A stretch of 64,000 bases of DNA. Source: Bradyrhizobium sp. GTDB taxonomy: Bacteria; Pseudomonadota; Alphaproteobacteria; Rhizobiales; Xanthobacteraceae. The translations under genes and the position numbers were made by a program. Below, one piece after another: positions 17,719 to 25,166 of this stretch (its first letter is position 1; every line of letters starts with the position of its first letter). The notes beneath the pieces were generated by a model. The model was not told the DNA's origin. It worked only from the letters and a program-made list of their open reading frames with translations, and did not search any database. The stretch is taken from contig NZ_DAHUXJ010000116.1 in NCBI RefSeq assembly GCF_027307225.1, positions 1-64,000 of the forward strand. The letters are read 5' to 3'.

Positions 17719-19068
17719 TCACCGTGTTTGGTATTCGGCGGAGATATCCTTGCCGGTGTAGTCCGTCATCAGCGCGGTCGCGATCAACGTGATCACGGCG
17801 CAGGCTGCGACGTAGATCGCAATCGCGGTCGCCGAATGATAGGTGGCATAGAGCCAGGCGGCGATCAGCGGCGCCGGGCCGCCGGCGATGATCGAGGCAA
17901 GTTGGTAGCCGAGCGATGAGCCGCTGTAGCGCAGCCGCCCGGTGAAGCTTTCGGCGATCAGTGCCGCTTGCGGCCCGTACATCATGTCATGCGGGATCAG
18001 CGAAAGAATGATCGCGAAAAGGATGATCGGCTCCGAGCCGGTTTTCAGCATGGCGAAGTAGATGAAGGCGAAGATGCCGGTGACCACCGCCCCGATCATG
18101 TACATGTTCTTGCGGCCGATGCGGTCGGAGACATAGCCGAACACCGGAATGGAGACGAACGACACCACGGAGGCCGCCAGCACCGAGGTGAGCAGGAAGT
18201 CGCGGGTGAGGTGCAACGTGCCGATGCCGTAAGAGAAGACAAAAGCGGTGTAGATGTAGAACGGCGCCTGCTCGGCCATCCGCGCGAAGGCCGACAGCAG
18301 GATTTGTTTCGGATACTCCTTGATCACGGCGAGCATCGGCGCGCGCTCGACCTTTCGCTCGGCAAGCAATTTCGTGAAGATCGGCGTCTCGAGAATGCCA
18401 AGGCGGATGTAGAGGCCGAGGCCGACCAGCACGATGCTGAGCGCAAAGGGAATCCGCCAGCCCCAGGAGATGAACTGCGCGCCGGACATGCCGCTGAAAG
18501 CGAGCACAGCAAGATTGGCCAGGAACAATCCGCAGGGGACGCCGAATTGCGGCCACGATGCGACGAGGCCGCGCGAATGATTGGTGCGCGCCCATTCCAT
18601 CGACATCAGCACCGAGCCGCCCCACTCCCCGCCGACGCCGACGCCCTGGATGAACCGCAGTACCGTTAGGATCACCGCGCCCCAGACGCCGATTTTTGCA
18701 TAGCCCGGCACCAGCGCGACCGCGAAGGTCGCGAGCCCCATGCAAAGCAGCGTTGCGATCAGCGTCGATTTGCGGCCGATGCGGTCGCCGTAATAACCGA
18801 AAATCGCGGCGCCCACCGGTCGAGCGACGAAGCCGACGGCATAGATGGCGAAAGCTTCAAGCGTGCCGACCCAGGGGTCGGAGTGCGGAAAGAACAGCTT
18901 GGCGAAAACGAGCCCGGTCACGGTCGAGTAGAGGAAGAAATCGTACCACTCGATCGCGGTGCCGATGGTCGAGGCGATCACCGCGCGTCGAAGCTGGGTC
19001 TGATGTTCGTCGGGGCTGAGGGTTGGGCCGCTGAGTGGGATAACGTTGTTGGCGTCGAGCGCTGACAT
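17719..19068 (-). CDS. MFS transporter, metabolite:H+ symporter (MHS) type
   Basis: A 449-aa inner-membrane transporter with 12 hydrophobic segments. The MHS hallmark TIGTAIEWYDFFLYS opens helix 1, the loop 2-3 motif is GYYGDRIGRKSTLI, and the second-half repeat is FGYVSDRIGRKNMY. RFIQGVGVGGEWGGS is also diagnostic. Members take up organic acids, shikimate, proline/betaine or alpha-ketoglutarate with protons; the substrate here is not defined. It stands alone on the minus strand, with a CTAG-bounded repeat cluster upstream. Confidence 0.92.
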   Translation of the reverse strand: MSALDANNVIPLSGPTLSPDEHQTQLRRAVIASTIGTAIEWYDFFLYSTVTGLVFAKLFFPHSDPWVGTLEAFAIYAVGFVARPVGAAIFGYYGDRIGRKSTLIATLLCMGLATFAVALVPGYAKIGVWGAVILTVLRFIQGVGVGGEWGGSVLMSMEWARTNHSRGLVASWPQFGVPCGLFLANLAVLAFSGMSGAQFISWGWRIPFALSIVLVGLGLYIRLGILETPIFTKLLAERKVERAPMLAVIKEYPKQILLSAFARMAEQAPFYIYTAFVFSYGIGTLHLTRDFLLTSVLAASVVSFVSIPVFGYVSDRIGRKNMYMIGAVVTGIFAFIYFAMLKTGSEPIILFAIILSLIPHDMMYGPQAALIAESFTGRLRYSGSSLGYQLASIIAGGPAPLIAAWLYATYHSATAIAIYVAACAVITLIATALMTDYTGKDISAEYQTR

Positions 19069-19082
19069 GGCAATGCCTCCGG

Positions 19083-19250
19083 CTAGTGGTCCGATTCCAA
19101 CATTCGCATTCCCTCGAAGCCGGCACCTTTGCCAATGTCAGAATCAAAGGACCACTAGGAAAATTTAGGTTTCGAGTGGAGTTCAGGATTTGGCATTCGC
19201 CTGGCGAGTTCGCGGCTATGTGGGCGCGAATGTCAAATCCACTGCACTCG
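19083..19250. repeat. CTAG-bounded repeat cluster: module B plus a degenerate module A
   Basis: 19083-19158 is module B (CTAGTGGTCC... ...GGACCACTAG, inner arms GATTCCAACATTCGCA and CAATGTCAGAATC). 19174-19250 is a degenerate module A (GGATTTGGCATTCGC...GCGAATGTCAAATCC) that has lost its CTAG ends. The order is B-A here but A-B at 8164. The rest of the gap up to 19482 shows no gene or other signal. Confidence 0.8.
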
Positions 19251-19482
19251 TCCCGCGGCGGCTCCGCATGCACAGGATCGGAAACAGAATTCGCCAGCGG
19301 GCGTTTGTTGGGAAACGCCCGCGTCGCGGCGAAGGTTCCGTTGCAACGAGCCATCGCCGCCTAGACTTTTGGCGGAAGGCCGAACCTTCGCTGCTTGCGA
19401 ACCGTTTCGCTGCGGGAAAGAGCAGGCTTCAGGGAATTTTTCCGCCGGAACGATCAAGCGTGGGCCGGCGCGATCAGGACGC

Positions 19483-20658
19483 TCAGGCGCGAGATTTCTC
19501 GGGGCCGCCAAGCACCTTCTTGAAGAACGCGGCCCCGTCGTTGACGGCGTCGCGTCCTTTCCACGCCAGGTGGGTCAGGCGGCCTGACAGGGAATTGTAG
19601 CTGCGCAGGCTTCGAGATCCCAGGACGTGACCGACATTGTCGGGAAAGCGCTTGACCTCGCATTCCACAAGCTCGGTGATCGACGCCATCAGTGCATCGA
19701 TTCTCTGCCCCCAGTCGGATTCCGCCAGTTGGTCGATCCGGACCCTCAGCGCATATTCGGTGTCGTAAAGGTCGATCAGAATTTCCTTGGCGACGAGGAT
19801 ACGCTCATGCTTGAGCGCGATGCGCAGCATGGTGCGCCTGTCTTCCATCCGGTCGAGCACCATCGAGACGGCGGCCGCATAGGGCGTGGCGGCGACGTCG
19901 GCCGCTTTCTTGGATGACGCGGCCTTGGTGGCGAGGCGGATCAGCTGCCATTGAATCTTGAGGCGGCGCGACACCAGCATCAGCGCGAACGGAAGCTGTT
20001 CGGGGTGAGTCTTGGCGAATGCGGCCAGGAGCGTCGCGACCTTGGCAACTTCGGCGTTGTCGAAGCGGGCGAGCTTGGCCGGCAACGCTTCGTTCAATTT
20101 TGTGAGCTCCTCACGCGCGCGCAGCGCACTCAGCATCTTGGTCAGGTCGTCGAAGGCTGCCGGCGAGGTGGTGTAGGTTGCGAGCCTTGCCCGAATCTGG
20201 TCGGCGCTCTCCGGGGAACCGAGCACGCCCTCCATGCTTTTGAGGACCTTGACCTGAAACGTCGCGGCGGCCTGACGGGCCTCCCGCTGTTTATCGACCG
20301 CGATCAGGTCATTGAGGTTCTTGGTGTAGTCGCGCGCCATGGTCGGCAGGAGATCGCGGCTGATCCACTCCCAGATCGCCGAAAGCGAACCGCGCTGGAT
20401 TCCGCCGGTCGTCGCGTGCTGGGGCGCGCCATCGACCAGCAACGGCTCCAGCGGTGTGAAGAAATAGCGGGTGGGCGGATTATTGCGCTTTTGGCTCTGC
20501 CCTCCGCCGCGAAACTCGGCGCGCAATGTCTCGATGACTTCGCCCGCCCCGGGGATTTCGTCCCCCGAGAGCTCCAACCGCTCCAGTTCGTCAAGCAGAT
20601 TGCTACGCGTCGGCGGCGTCAATCGCTGCAAGAACTCTCTGAGGCTGGTCTGAATCAT
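19483..20658 (-). CDS. Conserved-looking hypothetical protein, helical
   Basis: 391 aa, soluble, with no signal peptide or membrane segment. The sequence is rich in Ala, Leu, Arg and Glu and reads as mostly alpha-helical (for example DDLTKMLSALRAREELTKLNEALPAKLARF). I do not recognise the family. The codon pattern is that of the neighbouring genes and the ORF is long, so it is real. It has no obvious operon partners; repeats lie downstream and a PilZ-like gene is divergent upstream. Confidence 0.75.
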   Translation of the reverse strand: MIQTSLREFLQRLTPPTRSNLLDELERLELSGDEIPGAGEVIETLRAEFRGGGQSQKRNNPPTRYFFTPLEPLLVDGAPQHATTGGIQRGSLSAIWEWISRDLLPTMARDYTKNLNDLIAVDKQREARQAAATFQVKVLKSMEGVLGSPESADQIRARLATYTTSPAAFDDLTKMLSALRAREELTKLNEALPAKLARFDNAEVAKVATLLAAFAKTHPEQLPFALMLVSRRLKIQWQLIRLATKAASSKKAADVAATPYAAAVSMVLDRMEDRRTMLRIALKHERILVAKEILIDLYDTEYALRVRIDQLAESDWGQRIDALMASITELVECEVKRFPDNVGHVLGSRSLRSYNSLSGRLTHLAWKGRDAVNDGAAFFKKVLGGPEKSRA

Positions 20659-20966
20659 CGCAGACGGTTACGATTGTTAAGGGAAACCCTTGCAGGCCAT
20701 GGCCCGCACAAGAAGCAATCAAAGCAGGCCGCCGTAAATTAAGTCGTAAAAAAAGCGGTAAGACGTTGCTGTTCCCCGCAAAGTACTGATTCACATTCTG
20801 GTTAGCCGCCGATAGCGCTGCCCCAATCCGGACATGTCGCTCAAAATGCGACAGTATTTTCCATCCTGTTTCGCGCTGCGAGCGATTAGGAGAAACTTAA
20901 CCCTTCACAGCGATCGGCGACCTGCTGGGCGGCGGAGCATCGCATCGCCCGGTAGCGGCGGCCACA
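20659..20966. other. Divergent promoter region between the hypothetical and the PilZ-like gene
   Basis: A 308-bp gap without a gene. The only clear structure is TGTCGC-N7-GCGACA at 20835-20853, followed by GTATTTT, which could be an operator or a weak hairpin. Promoters for both flanking genes should lie here but could not be assigned. Confidence 0.45.
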
Positions 20967-21269
20967 ATGGCTGAAGAGAACAAAGTTCTGGATCGCGTCA
21001 CCGGCCGCGGCTATGATGTTTGCATCATGGGCATCGATGGAACCTGGCGTCGCGACTGCATGCTGCACGCGATCTCCGACACGGACGCCCTGCTAACCAT
21101 CGAGGGTTCCATCCAGGGTCTCAATCTCAAGGAGTTCTTTCTGCTGCTGTCGTCGACGGGCCTTGCCTATCGCCGCTGCGAACTCGTCCGCGTCAATGGA
21201 ACCGACATGGATATCCAGTTCCTGAAGACCAAGGGCCGCAAGAAGAAGTCCAACAACGATGTGAACTAG
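20967..21269 (+). CDS. Small PilZ-domain-like protein
   Basis: 100 aa. The order of elements fits a compact PilZ domain: an early RR pair (TWRRDC, residues 27-32), then LTIEGSIQGLNLKEFFLLLSSTGLAYRRCELVRVNGTDMDIQFL resembling the beta-barrel core of short PilZ proteins common in this bacterial group. PilZ domains bind cyclic di-GMP, but the canonical RxxxR and D/NxSxxG motifs are not clean, so ligand binding is uncertain. The tail KGRKKKSNN is strongly basic. It is probably monocistronic. Confidence 0.6.
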   Translation: MAEENKVLDRVTGRGYDVCIMGIDGTWRRDCMLHAISDTDALLTIEGSIQGLNLKEFFLLLSSTGLAYRRCELVRVNGTDMDIQFLKTKGRKKKSNNDVN

Positions 21270-21405
21270 CTCTTTCAAGGGCCGCGCGGCCCAACCGCCA
21301 CATCATCCGCGAGACGTGCAGCGGAAAAAAGATCGAACGGTTGCGGCTCGTGGAACAAAGTCCGAAAAGAAACGAGCCTCTGGCCTAAAGTTTTGCGGCT
21401 TCGCG

Positions 21406-21575
21406 CTAGTGCCCACTTTCCGAAGTCCGTGTTACATCTCAGCACGACCTTTCACGGACTTCGGAAAGCTATGGGCTACTCACAAACTTATTGATGCTAG
21501 TGCCGCTTTTCTATTTGAAGTTCCTGGACAGAATTCGCCGCTTGTGGTGCAGGAACTTCAAATAGGCGGCACTAG
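21406..21575. repeat. CTAG-bounded repeat pair: module C plus module D
   Basis: Module C starts at CTAG 21406 (arms CCGAAGTCCGTG and CACGGACTTCGG). It is joined through the spacer ATGGGCTACTCACAAACTTA to module D (21497-21575, CTAG to CTAG, arms ATTTGAAGTTCCTG and CAGGAACTTCAAAT). The same C-spacer-D composite occurs at 51077-51247. The 426-bp gap around it holds no gene. Confidence 0.85.
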
Positions 21576-21695
21576 ACCAAATCACGCTGCTACTTGTGCG
21601 TTAAGTCGTCGTCCCGTAGAACTACGGGAGCAGGCGATTTGCGAACTGCGTTGCAAATCGGTGCCGTTTTTCTGCCGTTCAAGGGACGATGTCAC

Positions 21696-22331
21696 ATGAA
21701 CGAAAAGCCGTCCTCTCGCGGTGAGATTTTCGTCGTCGACGATGATGCTGCCGTCCGCGAAACCCTCTCGATCGTCCTTTCCGCCGGAGGCTACAAGGTC
21801 ATCTGCTTTGCAGATGGCGCCGCACTGCTGTCGGTCGCGCGAAATCGCACTCCTGCCGCTATTCTTCTCGATGTGCATATTCCCGGTAGATCCGGGCTGG
21901 ATATCCTGAAGGAATTGCGCGGCGAGGACTACCCCGCGCCGATCTTCATCATCTCCGGACAGGGCGATATTGCGATGGCGGTGAGCGCGATCAAGAATGG
22001 GGCGCTGGATTTTATCGAGAAGCCGTTCCGCGGCAACGAGATCGTGATGCGGTTGAACGAGGCGATCGAAGCCTATACTCGCCGTCAGGCCGGTCGCGCC
22101 GCCTCGGATATCGGAGCGGTAAATTTGCCCGGCCGCGAGCCGCTGACGCGCCGCGAGCGCGAAGTGCTGGAGCAATTCACCTCCGGCGCCTCCAACAAGG
22201 AAGCCGGGCGGCATTTGGGAATCAGCCCGAGAACGATCGAAGACCATCGCGCCAACATCATGAAAAAGCTGGGGGCGCGAAATGCCGCCGACCTCGTTCG
22301 GATCGTGATGACCGCCTCGCGCGCGTCCTGA
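21696..22331 (+). CDS. FixJ/NarL-type response regulator
   Basis: 211 aa. The receiver domain (about 10-125) has acidic residues VVDDD (14-18), phospho-acceptor Asp59 (LLDVHIPG), the Ser/Thr switch (IISGQGD) and Lys in IEKPF. The C-terminal LuxR-type HTH (about 150-208) reads LTRREREVLEQFTSGASNKEAGRHLGISPRTIEDHRANIMKKLGA. It is a DNA-binding output regulator. No cognate histidine kinase is adjacent, so it is an orphan in this window. Start ATG at 21696 (MNEKPSSRG) is used; the ORF extension upstream is not protein-like. Confidence 0.9.
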   Translation: MNEKPSSRGEIFVVDDDAAVRETLSIVLSAGGYKVICFADGAALLSVARNRTPAAILLDVHIPGRSGLDILKELRGEDYPAPIFIISGQGDIAMAVSAIKNGALDFIEKPFRGNEIVMRLNEAIEAYTRRQAGRAASDIGAVNLPGREPLTRREREVLEQFTSGASNKEAGRHLGISPRTIEDHRANIMKKLGARNAADLVRIVMTASRAS

Positions 22332-22457
22332 CGAGCTTCGCCCCGTCGCTCTGGTTTGGAAATCGGGCACGGGAAAAATCGCGGCTTCGAGACCAGCGGG
22401 CCTTGCTCGCCATGGATCGCCTGTGACATGACTCGATTAAGGGTCACGGGGTGTCGC

Positions 22458-24197
22458 ATGGCTGAAAGCAAGAAAAATCCGGATACGCTGCGCAGCGCGC
22501 GCTGGTTTGCGCCCGACGATCTGCGCGCCTTCGGCCACCGCTCGCGCGCGATGCAGATGGGCTATGCGCCAGAGGAATGGAAGGGCCGGCCGGTCATCGC
22601 GATCCTCAATACCTGGTCGGACGCGCAGCCCTGCCACATGCACTTCAAGAGCCGTGTCGACGACGTCAAGCGCGGCATTCTGATGGCCGGCGGCTTCCCG
22701 ATGGAATTGCCGGCGCTGTCATTGTCGGAATCTTTCCTGAAGCCGACCACCATGCTCTATCGCAATCTGCTGGCGATGGATGCGGAGGAATTGCTGCGCG
22801 GCCATCCCGTCGACGGCGTGGTGCTGATGGGCGGTTGCGACAAGACCACCCCGGCGCTCCTGCTCGGTGCGACCAGCATGAACATCCCGGCAATCTATCT
22901 GCCCGCCGGTCCGATGCTGCGTGGCAACTGGAAGGGCAAGACGCTGGGCTCGGGGTCGGACGCCTGGAAGTATTGGGACGAGCGGCGGGCCGGAAAAATT
23001 TCCGACAAGGACTGGATCGACGTCGAGGCCGGCATCGCCCGCAGCTATGGTACCTGCATGACCATGGGCACCGCCTCGACCATGACGGCGATCGCGGAAT
23101 CGATCGGCATGACGCTGCCCGGCGCCTCTTCGATTCCGGCGGCCGATGCGGGCCATATCCGCATGGCGTCGGAATGCGGACGGCGCATCGTCGAGATGGT
23201 CTGGGAAGATCTGACGCCACGCAAGATCCAGAGCCGAAAAGCCTTCGAGAATGCAATCACGGTCGCGATGGCGATGGGCTGCTCGACCAACGCGATCATC
23301 CATCTGATCGCGCAGGCGCGCCGCGCTGGCCAAGACATCAGCCTCGACGATTTCGAAAAGGCGAGCCGCAAGGTGCCGGTCATCGCCAACGTTCGGCCGA
23401 GTGGCGACAAATACCTGATGGAAGATTTTTATTATGCCGGCGGGCTGCCCGGCCTGATGAGCCGGGTCAAGCCACATCTGCATCTTGATTGTCTGACGGT
23501 CACCGGCAAAACGCTTGGCGAGAATATCGAGCGTGCGGAAGTCTATAATGACGATGTCATCCGCAACCTCGACAACCCGATCTATGCGGAAGGCGCGCTC
23601 GCCGTACTGAGAGGCAATCTCGCGCCCGATGGCTGCGTGATCAAGCCTTCCGCCTGCGATCCGCGCTTCCTCAAGCATACCGGCACGGCCCTGGTGTTCG
23701 ACGACTATCCGTCGATGAAGAAGGCGGTCGACGATCCTGATCTCGATGTCACGGCGGATCATGTTTTGATCCTGCGTAATGCGGGCCCGCAAGGCGGTCC
23801 GGGAATGCCGGAATGGGGCATGCTGCCGATCCCGACCAAGCTCGTGAAGCAGGGCGTGCGCGACATGGTGCGGCTGTCGGATGCGCGCATGAGCGGCACC
23901 AGCTACGGCGCCTGCATCCTGCACGTCTCGCCGGAATCCTATATCGGCGGGCCACTGGCGCTGGTGATGACCGGCGACAAGATCACGCTCGACGTTGCCG
24001 CGCGCACCATCAATCTCGATGTGTCCGAGGCGGAGTTGAACAAGCGCCGCGCCGTGTGGAAGCAGCCGGAGACGCGGTTCGAACGCGGCTATGGCTGGAT
24101 GTTCACCAGGCACATCAAGCAGGCCAACGAAGGCTGCGACTTCGATTTTCTTGAAACCAGCTTTGGCAAGCCGGTCGGCGAGCCCTCGATTTTCTAG
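22458..24197 (+). CDS. IlvD/Edd family sugar-acid dehydratase, L-arabinonate dehydratase-like
   Basis: 579 aa. Three cysteines, Cys59 (AQPCHMHF), Cys127 (GGCDKT) and Cys200 (YGTCMTM), fit ligation of the iron-sulfur cluster, with Lys129 next to Cys127 as the lysine normally carbamylated for Mg binding. These positions coincide with those I recall for the [2Fe-2S] L-arabinonate dehydratase of Rhizobium, and the length matches. It dehydrates a sugar acid to a 2-keto-3-deoxy acid. Start at MAESKK (22458) was chosen because the upstream ORF extension is not conserved-looking. The RraA-like aldolase gene follows after a short dispersed repeat, suggesting a shared sugar-acid route, possibly fed by the SMP-30 lactonase system at the window start. 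Confidence 0.88.
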   Translation: MAESKKNPDTLRSARWFAPDDLRAFGHRSRAMQMGYAPEEWKGRPVIAILNTWSDAQPCHMHFKSRVDDVKRGILMAGGFPMELPALSLSESFLKPTTMLYRNLLAMDAEELLRGHPVDGVVLMGGCDKTTPALLLGATSMNIPAIYLPAGPMLRGNWKGKTLGSGSDAWKYWDERRAGKISDKDWIDVEAGIARSYGTCMTMGTASTMTAIAESIGMTLPGASSIPAADAGHIRMASECGRRIVEMVWEDLTPRKIQSRKAFENAITVAMAMGCSTNAIIHLIAQARRAGQDISLDDFEKASRKVPVIANVRPSGDKYLMEDFYYAGGLPGLMSRVKPHLHLDCLTVTGKTLGENIERAEVYNDDVIRNLDNPIYAEGALAVLRGNLAPDGCVIKPSACDPRFLKHTGTALVFDDYPSMKKAVDDPDLDVTADHVLILRNAGPQGGPGMPEWGMLPIPTKLVKQGVRDMVRLSDARMSGTSYGACILHVSPESYIGGPLALVMTGDKITLDVAARTINLDVSEAELNKRRAVWKQPETRFERGYGWMFTRHIKQANEGCDFDFLETSFGKPVGEPSIF

Positions 24198-24200
24198 TTC

Positions 24201-24277
24201 GTCGTTCCGGGGCGCGAAGCGAACCCGGAACCTCGAGATTCCGGGTTCGATGCTGACGCATCGCCCCGGAATGACAG
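24201..24277. repeat. Dispersed palindromic repeat (GTCGTTCCGGGGCGCG type)
   Basis: The block has outer arms GTCGTTCCGGGGCG / CGCCCCGGAATGAC and inner arms AACCCGGAA...TTCCGGGTT. A closely related copy lies at 29157-29242. I recognise this as a common intergenic repeat of Bradyrhizobium-like genomes. It separates the dehydratase and RraA-like genes. Confidence 0.8.
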
Positions 24278-24290
24278 CAGGGGTTAGATC

Positions 24291-25010
24291 ATGCCAAAAC
24301 TCTCCGACGCCACCCGCAACAAACTCAGGACCGTTTCGACCGCGACGGTGGCGACCGCGCTCTTCAAGCGCGGTTTTCGCATCCAGATGATCCAGGACGT
24401 GCACCCGCTCAGCGCCGATCAGCCAGTGCTGGTCGGCGAGGCCTTCACGCTGCGCTACATGCCGGCGCGCGAAGACCTCAACAAGATCGAGGTGTTTCGC
24501 GATCGCGCCCATCCGCAGCGCAAGGCGGTGGAAGAATGTCCGGCCGGCAGCGTGCTGGTGATGGACAGCCGCAAGGAAGCGCGGGCCGCATCGGCCGGCG
24601 CCATTCTCGTGGCGCGGCTGATGAAGCGCGGCGTCGCCGGCGCGATCACCGACGGCGGTTTTCGCGATTCTGCCGAAATCGCCAAGCTCGGTTTTCCGAC
24701 TTACCATCACCGTCCGAGCGCGCCGACCAATCTGACGCTGCATCAGGCGATCGAGATCAATGTGCCGATCGGCTGCGGCGACGCGCCGGTGTTTCCCGGC
24801 GACGTCATTCTTGGCGATAGCGACGGCGTGATCGTGATCCCCGCGCATCTCGCCGACGAGATCGCCACTGAGGCGGTCGAGATGACCGCGTTCGAGGACT
24901 TCGTCACCGAGCAGGTGCAAAACGGCAAGTCGATTGTCGGGCTCTATCCCGCCACCGACGAGAAGACGCTGGTCGATTTCGCCGCGTGGCGGAAGGAGAA
25001 GGGGCGGTAG
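24291..25010 (+). CDS. RraA-like / HMG-aldolase family protein
   Basis: 239 aa. It contains the family core GAILVARLMKRGVAGAITDGGFRDSAEI with Arg125, Asp126 and Glu129 in the R-D-x2-E arrangement used for metal and pyruvate binding by 4-hydroxy-4-methyl-2-oxoglutarate aldolases. Later comes the glycine-rich GCGDAPVFPGDVILGDSDGVIVIP. Plain RraA (RNase E inhibitor) is about 160 aa, so this longer form is more likely an aldolase or decarboxylase. Its position after the sugar-acid dehydratase supports cleavage of a 2-keto-3-deoxy acid, which is an inference. Confidence 0.8.
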   Translation: MPKLSDATRNKLRTVSTATVATALFKRGFRIQMIQDVHPLSADQPVLVGEAFTLRYMPAREDLNKIEVFRDRAHPQRKAVEECPAGSVLVMDSRKEARAASAGAILVARLMKRGVAGAITDGGFRDSAEIAKLGFPTYHHRPSAPTNLTLHQAIEINVPIGCGDAPVFPGDVILGDSDGVIVIPAHLADEIATEAVEMTAFEDFVTEQVQNGKSIVGLYPATDEKTLVDFAAWRKEKGR

Positions 25011-25031
25011 TTCTTACGTCGCGCACGTCGG

Positions 25032-25143
25032 GGCCTCATGGTTCGAGACGCCGCGAAGAACGCGGCTCCTCACCATGAAGATACGGAACTGTTTGGTTTC
25101 GGCCTCATCCCGAGGAGGCGCGTAGCGCCGTCTCGAGGGATGC
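25032..25143. repeat. Dispersed repeat with CCTCATGGTTCGAGACG and CCTCATCCCGAGGAG blocks
   Basis: Two palindromic parts: CATGGTTCGAGACGCCGCGAAG... ...CCTCACCATG (25033-25078), and CCTCATCCCGAGGAGGCGCG... ...CTCGAGGGATG (25103-25142). Both are typical intergenic repeats of this bacterial group. They lie between the convergent RraA-like and peptidase genes and could act as a two-way transcription end. Confidence 0.7.
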
Positions 25144-25166
25144 GCCGCGTCCGGGACACGAGAGAC

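Noticed and set aside
22719-24920. 733-aa minus-strand ORF, longer than the gene opposite
   Set aside because: Spans two plus-strand enzymes with complete motifs; translation is antisense-like and has no recognisable domain.
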